From NCBI GenBank assembly GCA_947504025.1, contig CANNFX010000003.1, positions 124,001 to 188,000 on the forward strand: a stretch of DNA of 64,000 nt. Reading direction: 5' to 3'. The stretch is from an uncultured Sphingomonadaceae bacterium (GTDB taxonomy: Bacteria > Pseudomonadota > Alphaproteobacteria > Sphingomonadales > Sphingomonadaceae). Below the pieces are notes generated by a model. The model was not told where the DNA came from. It was given only the letters and a program-made list of their open reading frames with translations, and searched no databases. Position numbers and translations under genes: made by a program. This document shows positions 1-7,993 of the stretch, in pieces; within the stretch, counting starts at the first letter, position 1; each line of letters opens with the position of its first letter.

Positions 1-680
1 AATCCGAGAAGCTCAACAATATACGCAAGACCATCGCGCGCCGCCTGACAGAGGCGAAGCAGACGATTCCGCATATCTACCTCACCGTGGACGTGCAGCT
101 CGACAAGCTGTTGAAGCTGCGCAGCGAACTCAATGCTGCATTGGAGCCGCAAGGTATCAAACTGTCGGTCAACGACCTACTGATCAAGGCTCTGGCTAAG
201 GCTTTGGTGCAAGTGCCCAAATGCAACGTCAGCTTTGCTGGCGACGAGCTGCGCAAATATAGCCGTGCCGATATTTCGGTGGCGGTCGCTGCACCTTCAG
301 GCCTTATAACGCCGATCATTGTCGATGCCGGGAACAAGGCGATGTCCGCGATTTCAACTGAGATGAAAGAACTCGCCGGCAAGGCCCGCGACGGCAAACT
401 GCAACCGCATGAATATCAAGGCGGCACCGCCAGCCTCAGCAATCTCGGCATGTTCGGTATCAAGCAATTCGACGCCGTCATCAATCCGCCGCAAGCCATG
501 ATCATGGCCGTCGGCGCAGGCGAGAAGCGTCCGCATGTCGTGGACGGCGCACTCGATGTCGCCACTGTAATGAGCGCCACCGGCAGCTTCGACCACCGCG
601 CCATCGACGGCGCAGACGGCGCGGAACTGATGAAAGTGTTTAAGGAACTGGTGGAGGCACCACTAGGATTAGTGGCTTGA
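1..680 (+). CDS. pdhC: Pyruvate dehydrogenase E2, dihydrolipoamide acetyltransferase (3' part)
   Basis: Transfers acetyl groups from lipoyl arms to CoA in the cytosolic pyruvate dehydrogenase core. The gene enters from the left edge in the frame starting at base 3, so only about 225 C-terminal residues are present: the end of the peripheral-subunit/catalytic linker and the catalytic domain. The chloramphenicol-acetyltransferase-like fold is marked by SFDHRAIDGADGAE near the C terminus, with the catalytic His and Asp of the DHRxxDG motif. The lipoyl domains lie outside the window. A thioesterase and lpdA follow on the same strand, while the E1 genes are far away at 38.6-41 kb. A 2-oxoglutarate dehydrogenase E2 is possible in principle, but the sequence and neighbours fit the pyruvate enzyme. 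Confidence 0.9.
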   Translation, partial: SEKLNNIRKTIARRLTEAKQTIPHIYLTVDVQLDKLLKLRSELNAALEPQGIKLSVNDLLIKALAKALVQVPKCNVSFAGDELRKYSRADISVAVAAPSGLITPIIVDAGNKAMSAISTEMKELAGKARDGKLQPHEYQGGTASLSNLGMFGIKQFDAVINPPQAMIMAVGAGEKRPHVVDGALDVATVMSATGSFDHRAIDGADGAELMKVFKELVEAPLGLVA

Positions 681-689
681 GATCGTAAA

Positions 690-1079
690 ATGCGCGTTCC
701 CCAAATCCGCGTTACAGCGATGCCGCCCGACACCAACCCCTATGGCGGCGTGTTCGGCGGGTGGCTTATGTCACAAATGGCGCTTGGCGCAGGGGCGCTT
801 GCCTCGCGGAGGGGGCAGGGCAAGGCTGTGGTGGTGAGCGCGACCGACTTCTCCTTTCCCGGTGCGATGGTGGTGGGGGATGAATTGTCCGTCTATTGCG
901 ACATCACCCACGCGGGCAACACATCGCTAACTATCGCCGCAGAAGCTATTGCCCGCGAGCGTAATGGCGAAACGGCCACCAAAGTCGCCAGCGGAACCTT
1001 TAAATTCGTGCTGCTTGATGACAACGACCGGCCACGCCCGGTCGGCGAATTGGCACTGACAACAAATGACGCGGAGTAG
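690..1079 (+). CDS. Hotdog-fold acyl-CoA thioesterase, YciA-like
   Basis: This 129-residue protein is a single hotdog domain. The N-terminal stretch MPPDTNPYGGVFGGWLMSQM matches the YciA/BFIT-type acyl-CoA thioesterase signature, in which the Asp-Thr-Asn and Gly-Gly-Trp region contributes to the active site of a dimer. Such enzymes hydrolyse short to medium acyl-CoA esters in the cytoplasm. It starts 10 nt after the E2 stop and ends 2 nt before lpdA, so it is probably co-transcribed with both. A role in relieving acyl-CoA build-up during pyruvate oxidation is inferred from this position only. The substrate cannot be read from sequence. Confidence 0.85.
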   Translation: MRVPQIRVTAMPPDTNPYGGVFGGWLMSQMALGAGALASRRGQGKAVVVSATDFSFPGAMVVGDELSVYCDITHAGNTSLTIAAEAIARERNGETATKVASGTFKFVLLDDNDRPRPVGELALTTNDAE

Positions 1080-1081
1080 AT

Positions 1082-2494
1082 ATGTCCGACCAATATGATC
1101 TCATTGTTCTCGGTTCCGGTCCCGGCGGCTATGTCGCGGCGATCCGTGGGGCGCAGCTTGGCCTGAAGGTCGGCATTGTCGAGCGCGAGCTGCTTGGCGG
1201 TATCTGCCTCAATTGGGGTTGTATCCCGACCAAGGCGTTGCTGCGTTCGGCGGAAATCTTCCACTACATGCAAAACGCCAAGGATTACGGTCTGGCGGCG
1301 AAGGATATTACTGCGGATCTGGATGCCGTGGTGAAGCGTTCGCGCGGCGTCTCCAAGCAGCTCAATCAGGGCATCGGACACCTGATGAAGAAGAACAAGA
1401 TCGAAGTCCATATGGGCGAGGGCAGGGTGGCCGGCCCCGGTAAGCTTGAGGTCAAAGGCGATAAAGGCACCGAAACGCTGACCGCAAAGCACATCATCGT
1501 CGCCACGGGCGCGCGGGCGCGTGATCTGCCCTTTGCGCCCGCTGACGGCAAGCGCGTGTGGACCTATCGCCATGCCATGACGCCAACAGAGATGCCGACC
1601 AAACTGCTCGTCATTGGATCGGGTGCCATCGGGATCGAATTCGCCAGTTTCTATAACGATATGGGCGCGGATGTGACCGTCGTGGAAATGCTTGACCGGC
1701 TTGTCCCGGTTGAGGACGTAGAAGTGTCCGCCTTTCTTGAAAAGTCACTCAAGAAGCAGGGCATGAACGTCATGACCAGCACCGGCCTTGAGGATATGAA
1801 TGTTACAGCCAAGGGCGTGACTGCGAAGATCAAGGGTAAGGATGGCAAGGTGACGTCCGGCGAATACAGTCACGTGATCGTCGCTATCGGTATCCAGCCC
1901 AACACTGAAAGCATCGGACTGGAAGAGCAGGGCGTCAAAATGGATCGCGGCTTCATCCAGATTGACGATTTTGGCCGTACCGGCGCGAAGGGCCTATGGG
2001 CTATCGGCGACTGTGTGCCCGGGCCGTGGCTAGCACATAAGGCCAGCCACGAAGGTGTAACGGCTGCCGAAGCGATTGCTCAGGAACTCGGCAATAAGGA
2101 CGTCCACCCGCACGGTCTCGACCGCAACAACATTCCGGGGTGCACATACTGTCACCCACAAATCGCCAGCGTCGGTTTGACCGAAGCAAAGGCAAAAGAA
2201 GCCGGTTACGAGCTGAAAGTCGGCAACTTCCCCTTCATCGGAAACGGCAAGGCCATTGCTTTGGGCGAAGCCGAAGGCTTCATCAAAACGGTCTTCGACG
2301 CGAAAACCGGCGAGTTGCTCGGCGCACATATGATCGGCGCGGAAGTAACCGAGCTGATTCAGGGGTACACCGTTGGCAAGACGCTGGAGACCACCGAAGC
2401 CGAGTTGATGCAGACGATCTTCCCGCATCCAACACTTAGCGAGATGATGCACGAAAGCGTACTGGGTGCCTATGGCAAGGCGCTGCATATCTAA
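1082..2494 (+). CDS. lpdA: Dihydrolipoyl dehydrogenase (E3)
   Basis: A 470-residue flavoprotein that reoxidises dihydrolipoyl groups of the 2-oxoacid dehydrogenase complexes, passing electrons through FAD to NAD. Visible in order are the FAD-binding GSGPGGYVAA motif near residue 12, the redox disulphide GGICLNWGCIP near residue 40, the NAD-binding GSGAIGIEFA motif near residue 180, and the C-terminal interface with HPHPTLSE-type residues (here FPHPTLSEMMHE) supplying the His-Glu pair for the partner subunit. Length is normal for the family. ATG follows the thioesterase stop by 2 nt. Its place behind E2 makes it the E3 of the pyruvate complex, probably shared with other complexes. Confidence 0.96.
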   Translation: MSDQYDLIVLGSGPGGYVAAIRGAQLGLKVGIVERELLGGICLNWGCIPTKALLRSAEIFHYMQNAKDYGLAAKDITADLDAVVKRSRGVSKQLNQGIGHLMKKNKIEVHMGEGRVAGPGKLEVKGDKGTETLTAKHIIVATGARARDLPFAPADGKRVWTYRHAMTPTEMPTKLLVIGSGAIGIEFASFYNDMGADVTVVEMLDRLVPVEDVEVSAFLEKSLKKQGMNVMTSTGLEDMNVTAKGVTAKIKGKDGKVTSGEYSHVIVAIGIQPNTESIGLEEQGVKMDRGFIQIDDFGRTGAKGLWAIGDCVPGPWLAHKASHEGVTAAEAIAQELGNKDVHPHGLDRNNIPGCTYCHPQIASVGLTEAKAKEAGYELKVGNFPFIGNGKAIALGEAEGFIKTVFDAKTGELLGAHMIGAEVTELIQGYTVGKTLETTEAELMQTIFPHPTLSEMMHESVLGAYGKALHI

Positions 2495-2573
2495 GCGAAC
2501 GGGGTTGCGCCCTCACTGATCTCTCAAAGGTGGGTGACAAGCCGCAAATTCCTCGCTAGCGGCACTTTCGCGC

Positions 2574-2663
2574 GGACAGGTGGCAGAGTGGTCGAATGCA
2601 CTGGTCTTGAAAACCAGCGTGGGTGTAAGCTCACCGTGGGTTCGAATCCCACCCTGTCCGCCA
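2574..2663 (+). tRNA. tRNA-Ser (anticodon UGA)
   Basis: A 90-nt type II tRNA. The acceptor stem GGACAGG pairs with CCTGTCC, followed by discriminator G and an encoded CCA. The anticodon arm CTGGT-CTTGAAA-ACCAG places TGA at the anticodon, and a long variable arm follows, as expected for serine. The T arm has the usual GGGTTCGAATCCC. It lies alone between lpdA and the next gene. Confidence 0.95.
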
Positions 2664-2809
2664 CAGTATTTTAGGGCTATCGTGACCTTTCTGCACCACA
2701 TCGATTATGATTTTTGATCCAGCGGCAAACAGGTTGAAATTGGTAATAAATGGTGTGTATGTGGGACTGGAACCGGATCAAGCCGGACATATGAGTTAAA
2801 GGGACACTT

Positions 2810-3034
2810 ATGAAACTTCGTAATTTTGCAACTGCCGCAGCGGCGCTCAGCCTCGTTGCAGCTCCTGTAGCTGCTCAGGAGCGTACAACCGCTCCTGTGT
2901 CGGACACCAGTGAACTCGCCGATTCGCCTAGCGCCGTAATCGTCCTGTTGGGCATAGCGGCTATTATCGCCGGTGTGATCCTCCTCGGCGGTGACGATGG
3001 CGAAGGTAGAGAAGACCTGCCTACTAGCGCCTAA
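2810..3034 (+). CDS. Small exported membrane protein, 74 aa, unknown function
   Basis: I do not recognise a named family. The product has a clear signal peptide (MKLRNFATAAAALSLVAAP followed by a VAAQ cleavage site near residue 23), a short polar stretch, one predicted transmembrane helix (about residues 43-60, VIVLLGIAAIIAGVILLGG) and a short acidic tail. It would therefore sit in the inner membrane with both ends short. A purine-rich sequence (AAAGGGA) lies 6-10 nt before the ATG. A strong terminator follows 24 nt after the stop, so it is probably a monocistronic unit. Similar small signal-plus-helix proteins are, as I recall, common in Sphingomonadales, but no function is known to me. Confidence 0.75.
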   Translation: MKLRNFATAAAALSLVAAPVAAQERTTAPVSDTSELADSPSAVIVLLGIAAIIAGVILLGGDDGEGREDLPTSA

Positions 3035-3057
3035 TTTCTGCTAGTTATAGTTTTAAG

Positions 3058-3085
3058 GGCCCCGCTTATGCGGGGCCTTTTTTTT
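3058..3085 (+). terminator. Rho-independent terminator
   Basis: A perfect 8-bp GC stem (GGCCCCGC / GCGGGGCC) with loop TTAT is followed directly by eight T residues. It terminates the small membrane-protein gene and is the clearest intrinsic terminator in the window. Confidence 0.93.
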
Positions 3086-3164
3086 GGTTGTCTGGATACA
3101 GAATTTGGCAAATCCATACTTTAAAGTCATTTTCCAGACATCTAATCTGTGCGAGATGCGGATT

Positions 3165-4184
3165 ATGAACGCTCTAAAACGTATTTTCGCCTTTTCCGTC
3201 GCCGCCGCCCTGACCGTTCCGGTTGGTGCTTCCGCGCAGGATATGTCATTCAATACCTATCTTGAAGTGCTGAAGACTCGCGCCCGTGCTGAGGGGGTTA
3301 GCGAAAGTACTATCAGGCGTATGACCTATGATCTTACGCCTAATCAGCGAGTGATTGAATTGGACCGAGGTCAGCCAGGCACACCGACTCGCCGCGGCTA
3401 TCCACGCTTGCAACCATATCTAGATCGCCACGTCGACGCAGCGCGCATTCGTGGTGGCCGCAATATGTATGCTGCCACGCGCAGCACGAGCCGCCGTATG
3501 GAGACTCGGTATGGCGTGCCTGCGGAAATCATGATCGCAATCTGGGGACATGAGACGAATTACGGTAGCTATACCGGGAATTTCGATCTCTCGCGTTCGC
3601 TGGCAACTCTGGCTTGGGAAGGGCGCCGGCGGGAGCTGTTCTCTGGCGAATTCATCGATCTGCTCAAAGTCGCTGACAAGGGCGTAAATCGTTCGACACT
3701 AAAAGGCAGTTGGGCTGGGGCTTTTGGAAACCCGCAGTTCTTGCCGAGTGTCTATTTACGGCTTGCTGCTGATGGAGACGGCGACGGGGACCGCGACATT
3801 TGGAACAGCCGCGATGACACGTTAGCTTCAATCGCAAATTACTTCCGCGATGCCGGTTGGCGAACAGGCCAGCCATGGGGTGTGCGTGCCTCCGTTCCTG
3901 CCTCGCTGGACCGTGAGGCGATCAAGAATCGGACGGTTGCCCCGGTCTGTCCTCGGGTCCACGAACGCCACAGTAAGTGGAAAACCGTGGCTGAATGGCG
4001 TGAACTAGGAGTCCGCCCACAAAAATATCTAGCTGATAATACAATGGTTTCTTTGTTTCAGCCCGACGGGGTTAACGCTCCCGCATGGCTCTTAACCGGA
4101 AATTACAGGGTTATCCTCGAATATAACTGCTCAAACTACTACGCCATGAGTGTTGGGTTATTAGCAGATGAGATTAAACGGTAA
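3165..4184 (+). CDS. Lytic murein transglycosylase, MltB/SLT_2 family
   Basis: A 339-residue periplasmic enzyme that cleaves peptidoglycan glycan strands with formation of 1,6-anhydro ends. The N terminus is a signal peptide (MNALKRIFAFSVAAALTVPV, cleavage after ASA). The SLT_2/MltB domain fills most of the rest; the catalytic Glu is in IWGHETNYGSY at about residue 130, and the substrate-cleft motif appears as GSWAGAFGNPQFLPS. The longer frame back to 3084 gives no signal-peptide-like start; ATG at 3156 is also possible, but the one at 3165 has a GAG purine block at better distance. The stop overlaps the start of the RlpA-like gene by 17 nt. A C-terminal peptidoglycan-binding domain is absent. 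Confidence 0.88.
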   Translation: MNALKRIFAFSVAAALTVPVGASAQDMSFNTYLEVLKTRARAEGVSESTIRRMTYDLTPNQRVIELDRGQPGTPTRRGYPRLQPYLDRHVDAARIRGGRNMYAATRSTSRRMETRYGVPAEIMIAIWGHETNYGSYTGNFDLSRSLATLAWEGRRRELFSGEFIDLLKVADKGVNRSTLKGSWAGAFGNPQFLPSVYLRLAADGDGDGDRDIWNSRDDTLASIANYFRDAGWRTGQPWGVRASVPASLDREAIKNRTVAPVCPRVHERHSKWKTVAEWRELGVRPQKYLADNTMVSLFQPDGVNAPAWLLTGNYRVILEYNCSNYYAMSVGLLADEIKR

Positions 4185-5190
4185 AAATTCGACAAGGGCG
4201 CTTGCAACCCTGGCATTGGGCCTTTCGGCTGCATCGTGCAGCATGGTGGGGCATTCACCCAAGACGGTGTCGGCGCAGCCGTTGGATCGATTTGGTCCTG
4301 CGGCGGACTATCCCGTTGTGATTGGCGAACCCTTCACTGTGGATGGAAAATTATACACGCCAGAAGATACAATGAACTACGACGAGGTCGGTTATGCCGG
4401 CCGCGCTGCAGTATCGGGGGCGGGTGTCACCGCATCGCATCGAACTCTGCCACTGCCCAGCTACGTCGAGGTAACATCGCTCGAGAGTGGCAAAACAATT
4501 CTTGTTCGCGTCGAGAACCGTGGTCCGATGATTGGTACGCGCTTACTCGGTCTATCGCAGGACGCTAGCCGGCAGCTTGATATCGCAGAAGGCGCATCTA
4601 TTCGTGTCCGCCGCGTTAACCCGCCTGAAGCTGACCGTACCAAGCTTAGGATGGCAGAGCGTGCACCAGAGCGGATGGAAACGCCTGCATCACTGCTGGC
4701 CGTGCTCAAGCGCAAGCTCCCAGTACGAGGTTCCGCTCCATTGATGGCCTCACGTCCGGTTCCTGCAATGGCTGTAGCACCCGCGACCGCTACTCCGATC
4801 CCGGTTCAAACGGTTTCCCAGCCACCTAAGCAGGCGGTTTCTGGCGCTTTCAACCAATATGCGCTTCCTCCAATCGGTGGTCAGGTGACAGCAACATCTC
4901 GCCCGGTTCCGCGCGCAACACTCACACCAATGACGCGTCCTGCACCGGTCCAAGCTGCGCCGGTTCCGCGTGCCGCGTCATCTGGTGATTTCGTGGTTCA
5001 GGCTGCAGCATTCTCGTCGCGGTCCAACGCTGACCGGGCTGCCAAGAGGCTGGGCGGCTTTGTCGTCCAGGCCGGTCGCTATTTCCGCGTCCGCACGGGC
5101 CCGTTCGACAGTCGTGGAGAAGCGCAAGCGGCGCTCGCCAAGGTGCGGGCTGCAGGTTATAGCGACGCAAGAGTGTCCACAGCAGGCTGA
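4168..5190 (+). CDS. rlpA: RlpA-like septal ring protein with SPOR domain
   Basis: A 340-residue envelope protein. The N terminus looks like a lipoprotein signal (ALGLSAASCS, Cys near residue 24). A double-psi beta-barrel of the RlpA type spans roughly residues 55-150, with VTASHRTLPLPSYVEV and RVENRGPMIGTRLLGLS corresponding to the family AHKTLP and DRGP motifs. A low-complexity Pro/Ala/Val linker follows (about 195-270), and the last 75 residues form a SPOR domain (FVVQAAAFSSRSNADRAAK onward) that binds denuded septal glycan. Family members are lytic transglycosylases or division proteins. Sitting between an MltB-type enzyme and DacA, it belongs to a peptidoglycan-remodelling group. The family DRGP is ENRGP here. 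Confidence 0.88.
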   Translation: MRLNGKNSTRALATLALGLSAASCSMVGHSPKTVSAQPLDRFGPAADYPVVIGEPFTVDGKLYTPEDTMNYDEVGYAGRAAVSGAGVTASHRTLPLPSYVEVTSLESGKTILVRVENRGPMIGTRLLGLSQDASRQLDIAEGASIRVRRVNPPEADRTKLRMAERAPERMETPASLLAVLKRKLPVRGSAPLMASRPVPAMAVAPATATPIPVQTVSQPPKQAVSGAFNQYALPPIGGQVTATSRPVPRATLTPMTRPAPVQAAPVPRAASSGDFVVQAAAFSSRSNADRAAKRLGGFVVQAGRYFRVRTGPFDSRGEAQAALAKVRAAGYSDARVSTAG

Positions 5191-5224
5191 TCCGCCGGAT
5201 TTCGTTCCGGTGGCAGGAGCGAAA

Positions 5225-6385
5225 TTGAATAAGTTTGTCCGACTGATACTGGCCCTAACTGCATTTAGCAGCTGGACGAGTGCGTCGGCGCAACAAGCCG
5301 GTAATTTCGGACCACCAAGCCAGGCACAAGCACCGATCGCGCTGATGATCGACTTGTCATCCGGCCAGACGCTGTTTGCGCGTGATCCTGATCGCCGCTT
5401 CATTCCCGCATCGATCACTAAAGTCATGACGTCGTATCAGGCGTTTGAAATGCTTGCCGATGGGCGACTTTCGGCGAGCCAGAACTTCAGCGTGTCAGAC
5501 GAAATTTTCGAAGAATGGAATGGTAAGGGCTCGACGATGTTCTTGCCGCGCGACGAGCCGGTGAGTGTCGACAATTTGCTGCGCGGAATAACTACGGTGT
5601 CAGCGAATGACGGGAGCATGGTACTCGCTGCCGGAGCAAGTGGGTCGGTAGGCAATTGGGTGGCCGCAATGAACCAAACGGCGCGCGATCTAGGTATGGC
5701 TGATAGTCATTTTGGAACACCCAATGGCTGGCCTGACGAAGGCCGAACCTATGTAACCGCGCGCGACCTGACCAAACTCGCGAGGGCTTTGGTGATACGG
5801 CACCCGCAGTTGTTCAAACGCTATTTTGGCAAAGAAGGCTTTGCCTACAATGGCATTGCGCAGGCCAATCATGATCCGGTCATAGGCCGTGTTGATGGCG
5901 CCGACGGGATCAAAACAGGCTTTACCAATCAAGCTGGATACGGTTTTCTTGGAACTGGGATCAGACATGGACGCCGCGTTGTGATGGTCGTCGCGGGAAG
6001 CCGTTCCGAGAGCGTCCGGGATCAAGCATCCCGCCGTTTCCTTGAATGGGGGCTCTCCGGCTTCGAATCGCGCCGCATTATTCGCAAGGGTGACCGGTTG
6101 ACAGAGGCAGATGTTCGCGACGGCGATGTGCGCCGTGTTTCACTGATCGCACCCCGCGACCTTTACTTAACCGTGCCCACGGGTGAGGATCCCGACGTGC
6201 AACTTACAGTTCGTTTCCGCGGTCCAATCCAGGCGCCTTTCGACACAAATGACGAGGTGGCGCGGTTGGAAATTGTAGTGGATGGATTGCCTGATAGCAG
6301 CGTGCCGTTGATTGCCGCCCGCCCAGTTGAACGGGCCAATCTACTAGAGCGCTTATTCAACGGACTTGCGGGATTGTTTTCATGA
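5225..6385 (+). CDS. dacA: D-alanyl-D-alanine carboxypeptidase (PBP5/6 type)
   Basis: A 386-residue penicillin-binding protein that trims the terminal D-Ala of stem peptides. The serine-peptidase motifs are all present: SITK (Ser63-Lys66), SAN in TVSANDGSM, and KTG in GIKTGFTNQAGY. The C-terminal PBP5-associated beta domain follows, and the last 15 residues (ERLFNGLAGLFS) can form the amphipathic membrane anchor. I place the start at TTG 5225 because AGGAG lies 5 nt upstream and the product then begins with a good signal peptide (LNKFVRLILALTAFSS). The same frame is open back to 4970 inside rlpA, with no signal-peptide logic; GTG 5210 is an alternative. The stop overlaps tmk by 4 nt. Confidence 0.92.
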   Translation: MNKFVRLILALTAFSSWTSASAQQAGNFGPPSQAQAPIALMIDLSSGQTLFARDPDRRFIPASITKVMTSYQAFEMLADGRLSASQNFSVSDEIFEEWNGKGSTMFLPRDEPVSVDNLLRGITTVSANDGSMVLAAGASGSVGNWVAAMNQTARDLGMADSHFGTPNGWPDEGRTYVTARDLTKLARALVIRHPQLFKRYFGKEGFAYNGIAQANHDPVIGRVDGADGIKTGFTNQAGYGFLGTGIRHGRRVVMVVAGSRSESVRDQASRRFLEWGLSGFESRRIIRKGDRLTEADVRDGDVRRVSLIAPRDLYLTVPTGEDPDVQLTVRFRGPIQAPFDTNDEVARLEIVVDGLPDSSVPLIAARPVERANLLERLFNGLAGLFS

Positions 6386-7008
6386 ACACTGGACGCTTCA
6401 TTGCGCTTGAAGGCGGCGAAGGCGCAGGCAAATCTACGCAAGCGAAACTGCTTGTCGAGGCGCTTGAAGCGAGAGGGTTAAAGGTCGTGCTTACGCGTGA
6501 ACCGGGCGGCACATCCGGTGCCGAGGCGATACGCGAATTGCTACTGACCGCAGAAGGAGAAGGGTGGGGCGCACGTGCCGAGGCCTTGCTGTTCGCCGCT
6601 GCAAGATCTGATCATGTTGAACGACTCATAAGGCCGGCGATTAAGGTCGGCCGTTGGATTGTCTGTGACCGCTTCGTCGACTCGAGCCGTGCCTATCAAG
6701 GCGGGGCAGGGGGCCTTGGCGATGCTGATATTCGCGAACTGCACCGCGTTGGTAGCGAGGAACTGCTCCCGGACCTAACCCTGCTTATCGAAGTGCCAGC
6801 GGAACAAGTCGCCGAGCGGCTAGCGGAGCGCGATGCCGGCATAAGCGACCGAATTGGTGGCCGTGACGCAAATTATCATGCGAAGGTCGCAGCCTCCTTC
6901 AGCCGCTTTGCCGACGAAGAACCGCAGCGCTTTGCCCGAATCGACGGCACTGGAACCCCCGAGCAAATCCATCAGCGCGTGATGCAGGCCGTGGACCGGC
7001 TAGCGTGA
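6382..7008 (+). CDS. tmk: Thymidylate kinase
   Basis: Phosphorylates dTMP to dTDP in the cytoplasm. The 208-residue protein has the P-loop GGEGAGKST at residues 10-18, the DRFVDSSRAYQG substrate motif and a LID region ERDAGISDRIGG with its basic residue. It starts with ATGA overlapping the dacA stop and ends overlapping the holB GTG, so translation is probably coupled. The tmk-holB pairing is widespread in bacteria and links dTTP supply with the replisome. Confidence 0.96.
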   Translation: MNTGRFIALEGGEGAGKSTQAKLLVEALEARGLKVVLTREPGGTSGAEAIRELLLTAEGEGWGARAEALLFAAARSDHVERLIRPAIKVGRWIVCDRFVDSSRAYQGGAGGLGDADIRELHRVGSEELLPDLTLLIEVPAEQVAERLAERDAGISDRIGGRDANYHAKVAASFSRFADEEPQRFARIDGTGTPEQIHQRVMQAVDRLA

Positions 7009-7961
7009 CTCTGATCGGTCATGACGATGCTTGGACGCAATGGCGTGAGGCGATGGCCGGGCCGCGTATGCATCATGCGTGGCTGCTCGCAGGGAAGCGC
7101 GGCCTTGGCAAGGCGCGGTTCGCGCAAGCTGCTGCCCGCGAACTCGTGGCTCAGGAAGGCCGAAACCAATCTGAGGGTCCGCACCCTGACATTATCACTC
7201 TGACCAACCTGCCGAAGGACGACAAGGAGGAGAAAAAGCGCGAGGAGGGCAAACCCTATGAAACCAAGCGTAACATCTCTGTCGCGCAGATCCGGGCGAT
7301 GCAGCAACGGCTGAACACCCGGCCAACGCTTGGTTCGCGGCGGGTAATCATTATTGATCCGGCTGATGATCTGGAGAAGTCGGCTTCCAACGCTTTGTTG
7401 AAGAGTTTGGAAGAGCCGCCAGTTGGTACGTTCTTCATGCTTGTTGCACACCGGCCTGCACGGCTGCTTCCAACGATCCGTTCCCGTTGCCGGGTCTCGC
7501 GGTTTGCGCCGCTCAGTGACAGCCAGATTGGTGATCTGCTGGACCGTGAAGCACAGGACGTTGACGCCGCAACCCGCGATGCAGCTGTGGCTGCTGCGGG
7601 CGGATCACCCGGCACGGCACTTGATTTTGTCCAACGAGACCTCGGTCCGCTCAACAGCCTGATGCGAGAAATCGCACAAAGCGGCGACACCAATTTCGTC
7701 CTTCGCGGCCGCTTGGCCAGTGCAATGGGGACTCGCCCGGACCGAGAGCGTATTCTTGCTGCGCTCGATCTCGCCAGAGCTGTCTTGGCGGGGGAAATCA
7801 CCGATGCAGATAAGTCGCGCATTCCCGCCATTGTCGATGCCCATGCAGAGTTGGTCACGCTCAGCGCGCAGGCTCCGACCTACAATTTCGATGCAGGTCT
7901 GCTGGTTATGGAAATCGGCAGCTTGCTCGCCAAGGCGGCAAACCCTAGGGAAGCGGCCTGA
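7005..7961 (+). CDS. holB: DNA polymerase III subunit delta'
   Basis: A clamp-loader subunit of 318 residues. It has the AAA+ P-loop-like motif GKRGLGKARFA near residue 30, a sensor-1 region ending in SNALLKSLEEPP near residue 130, and the RSRCR arginine-finger-type motif (IRSRCRVSRF). A charged insertion (KDDKEEKKREEGKPYETKR) lies between strands near residue 70. The start is GTG 7005, overlapping the tmk stop by 4 nt. The four-cysteine zinc module seen in some clamp-loader subunits is absent. metG follows after 32 nt. Confidence 0.93.
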   Translation: MTLIGHDDAWTQWREAMAGPRMHHAWLLAGKRGLGKARFAQAAARELVAQEGRNQSEGPHPDIITLTNLPKDDKEEKKREEGKPYETKRNISVAQIRAMQQRLNTRPTLGSRRVIIIDPADDLEKSASNALLKSLEEPPVGTFFMLVAHRPARLLPTIRSRCRVSRFAPLSDSQIGDLLDREAQDVDAATRDAAVAAAGGSPGTALDFVQRDLGPLNSLMREIAQSGDTNFVLRGRLASAMGTRPDRERILAALDLARAVLAGEITDADKSRIPAIVDAHAELVTLSAQAPTYNFDAGLLVMEIGSLLAKAANPREAA

Positions 7962-7993
7962 CATTTATTGCAAGAAAGCTGCCGCGCCCCATC

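Noticed and set aside
893..1573. Long antisense ORF across the thioesterase and lpdA genes
   Set aside because: It is the complement of two clearly conserved genes; no independent motif or start context.
3089..3140. Inverted repeat TGTCTGG ... CCAGACA before the transglycosylase gene
   Set aside because: Seven-base arms with a 38-nt spacer can arise by chance in a region of this size; no promoter fits between them.
4970..5224. N-terminal extension of DacA inside rlpA
   Set aside because: The frame is open, but TTG 5225 with AGGAG gives a signal peptide, while the extension is the +1 shadow of the SPOR domain.
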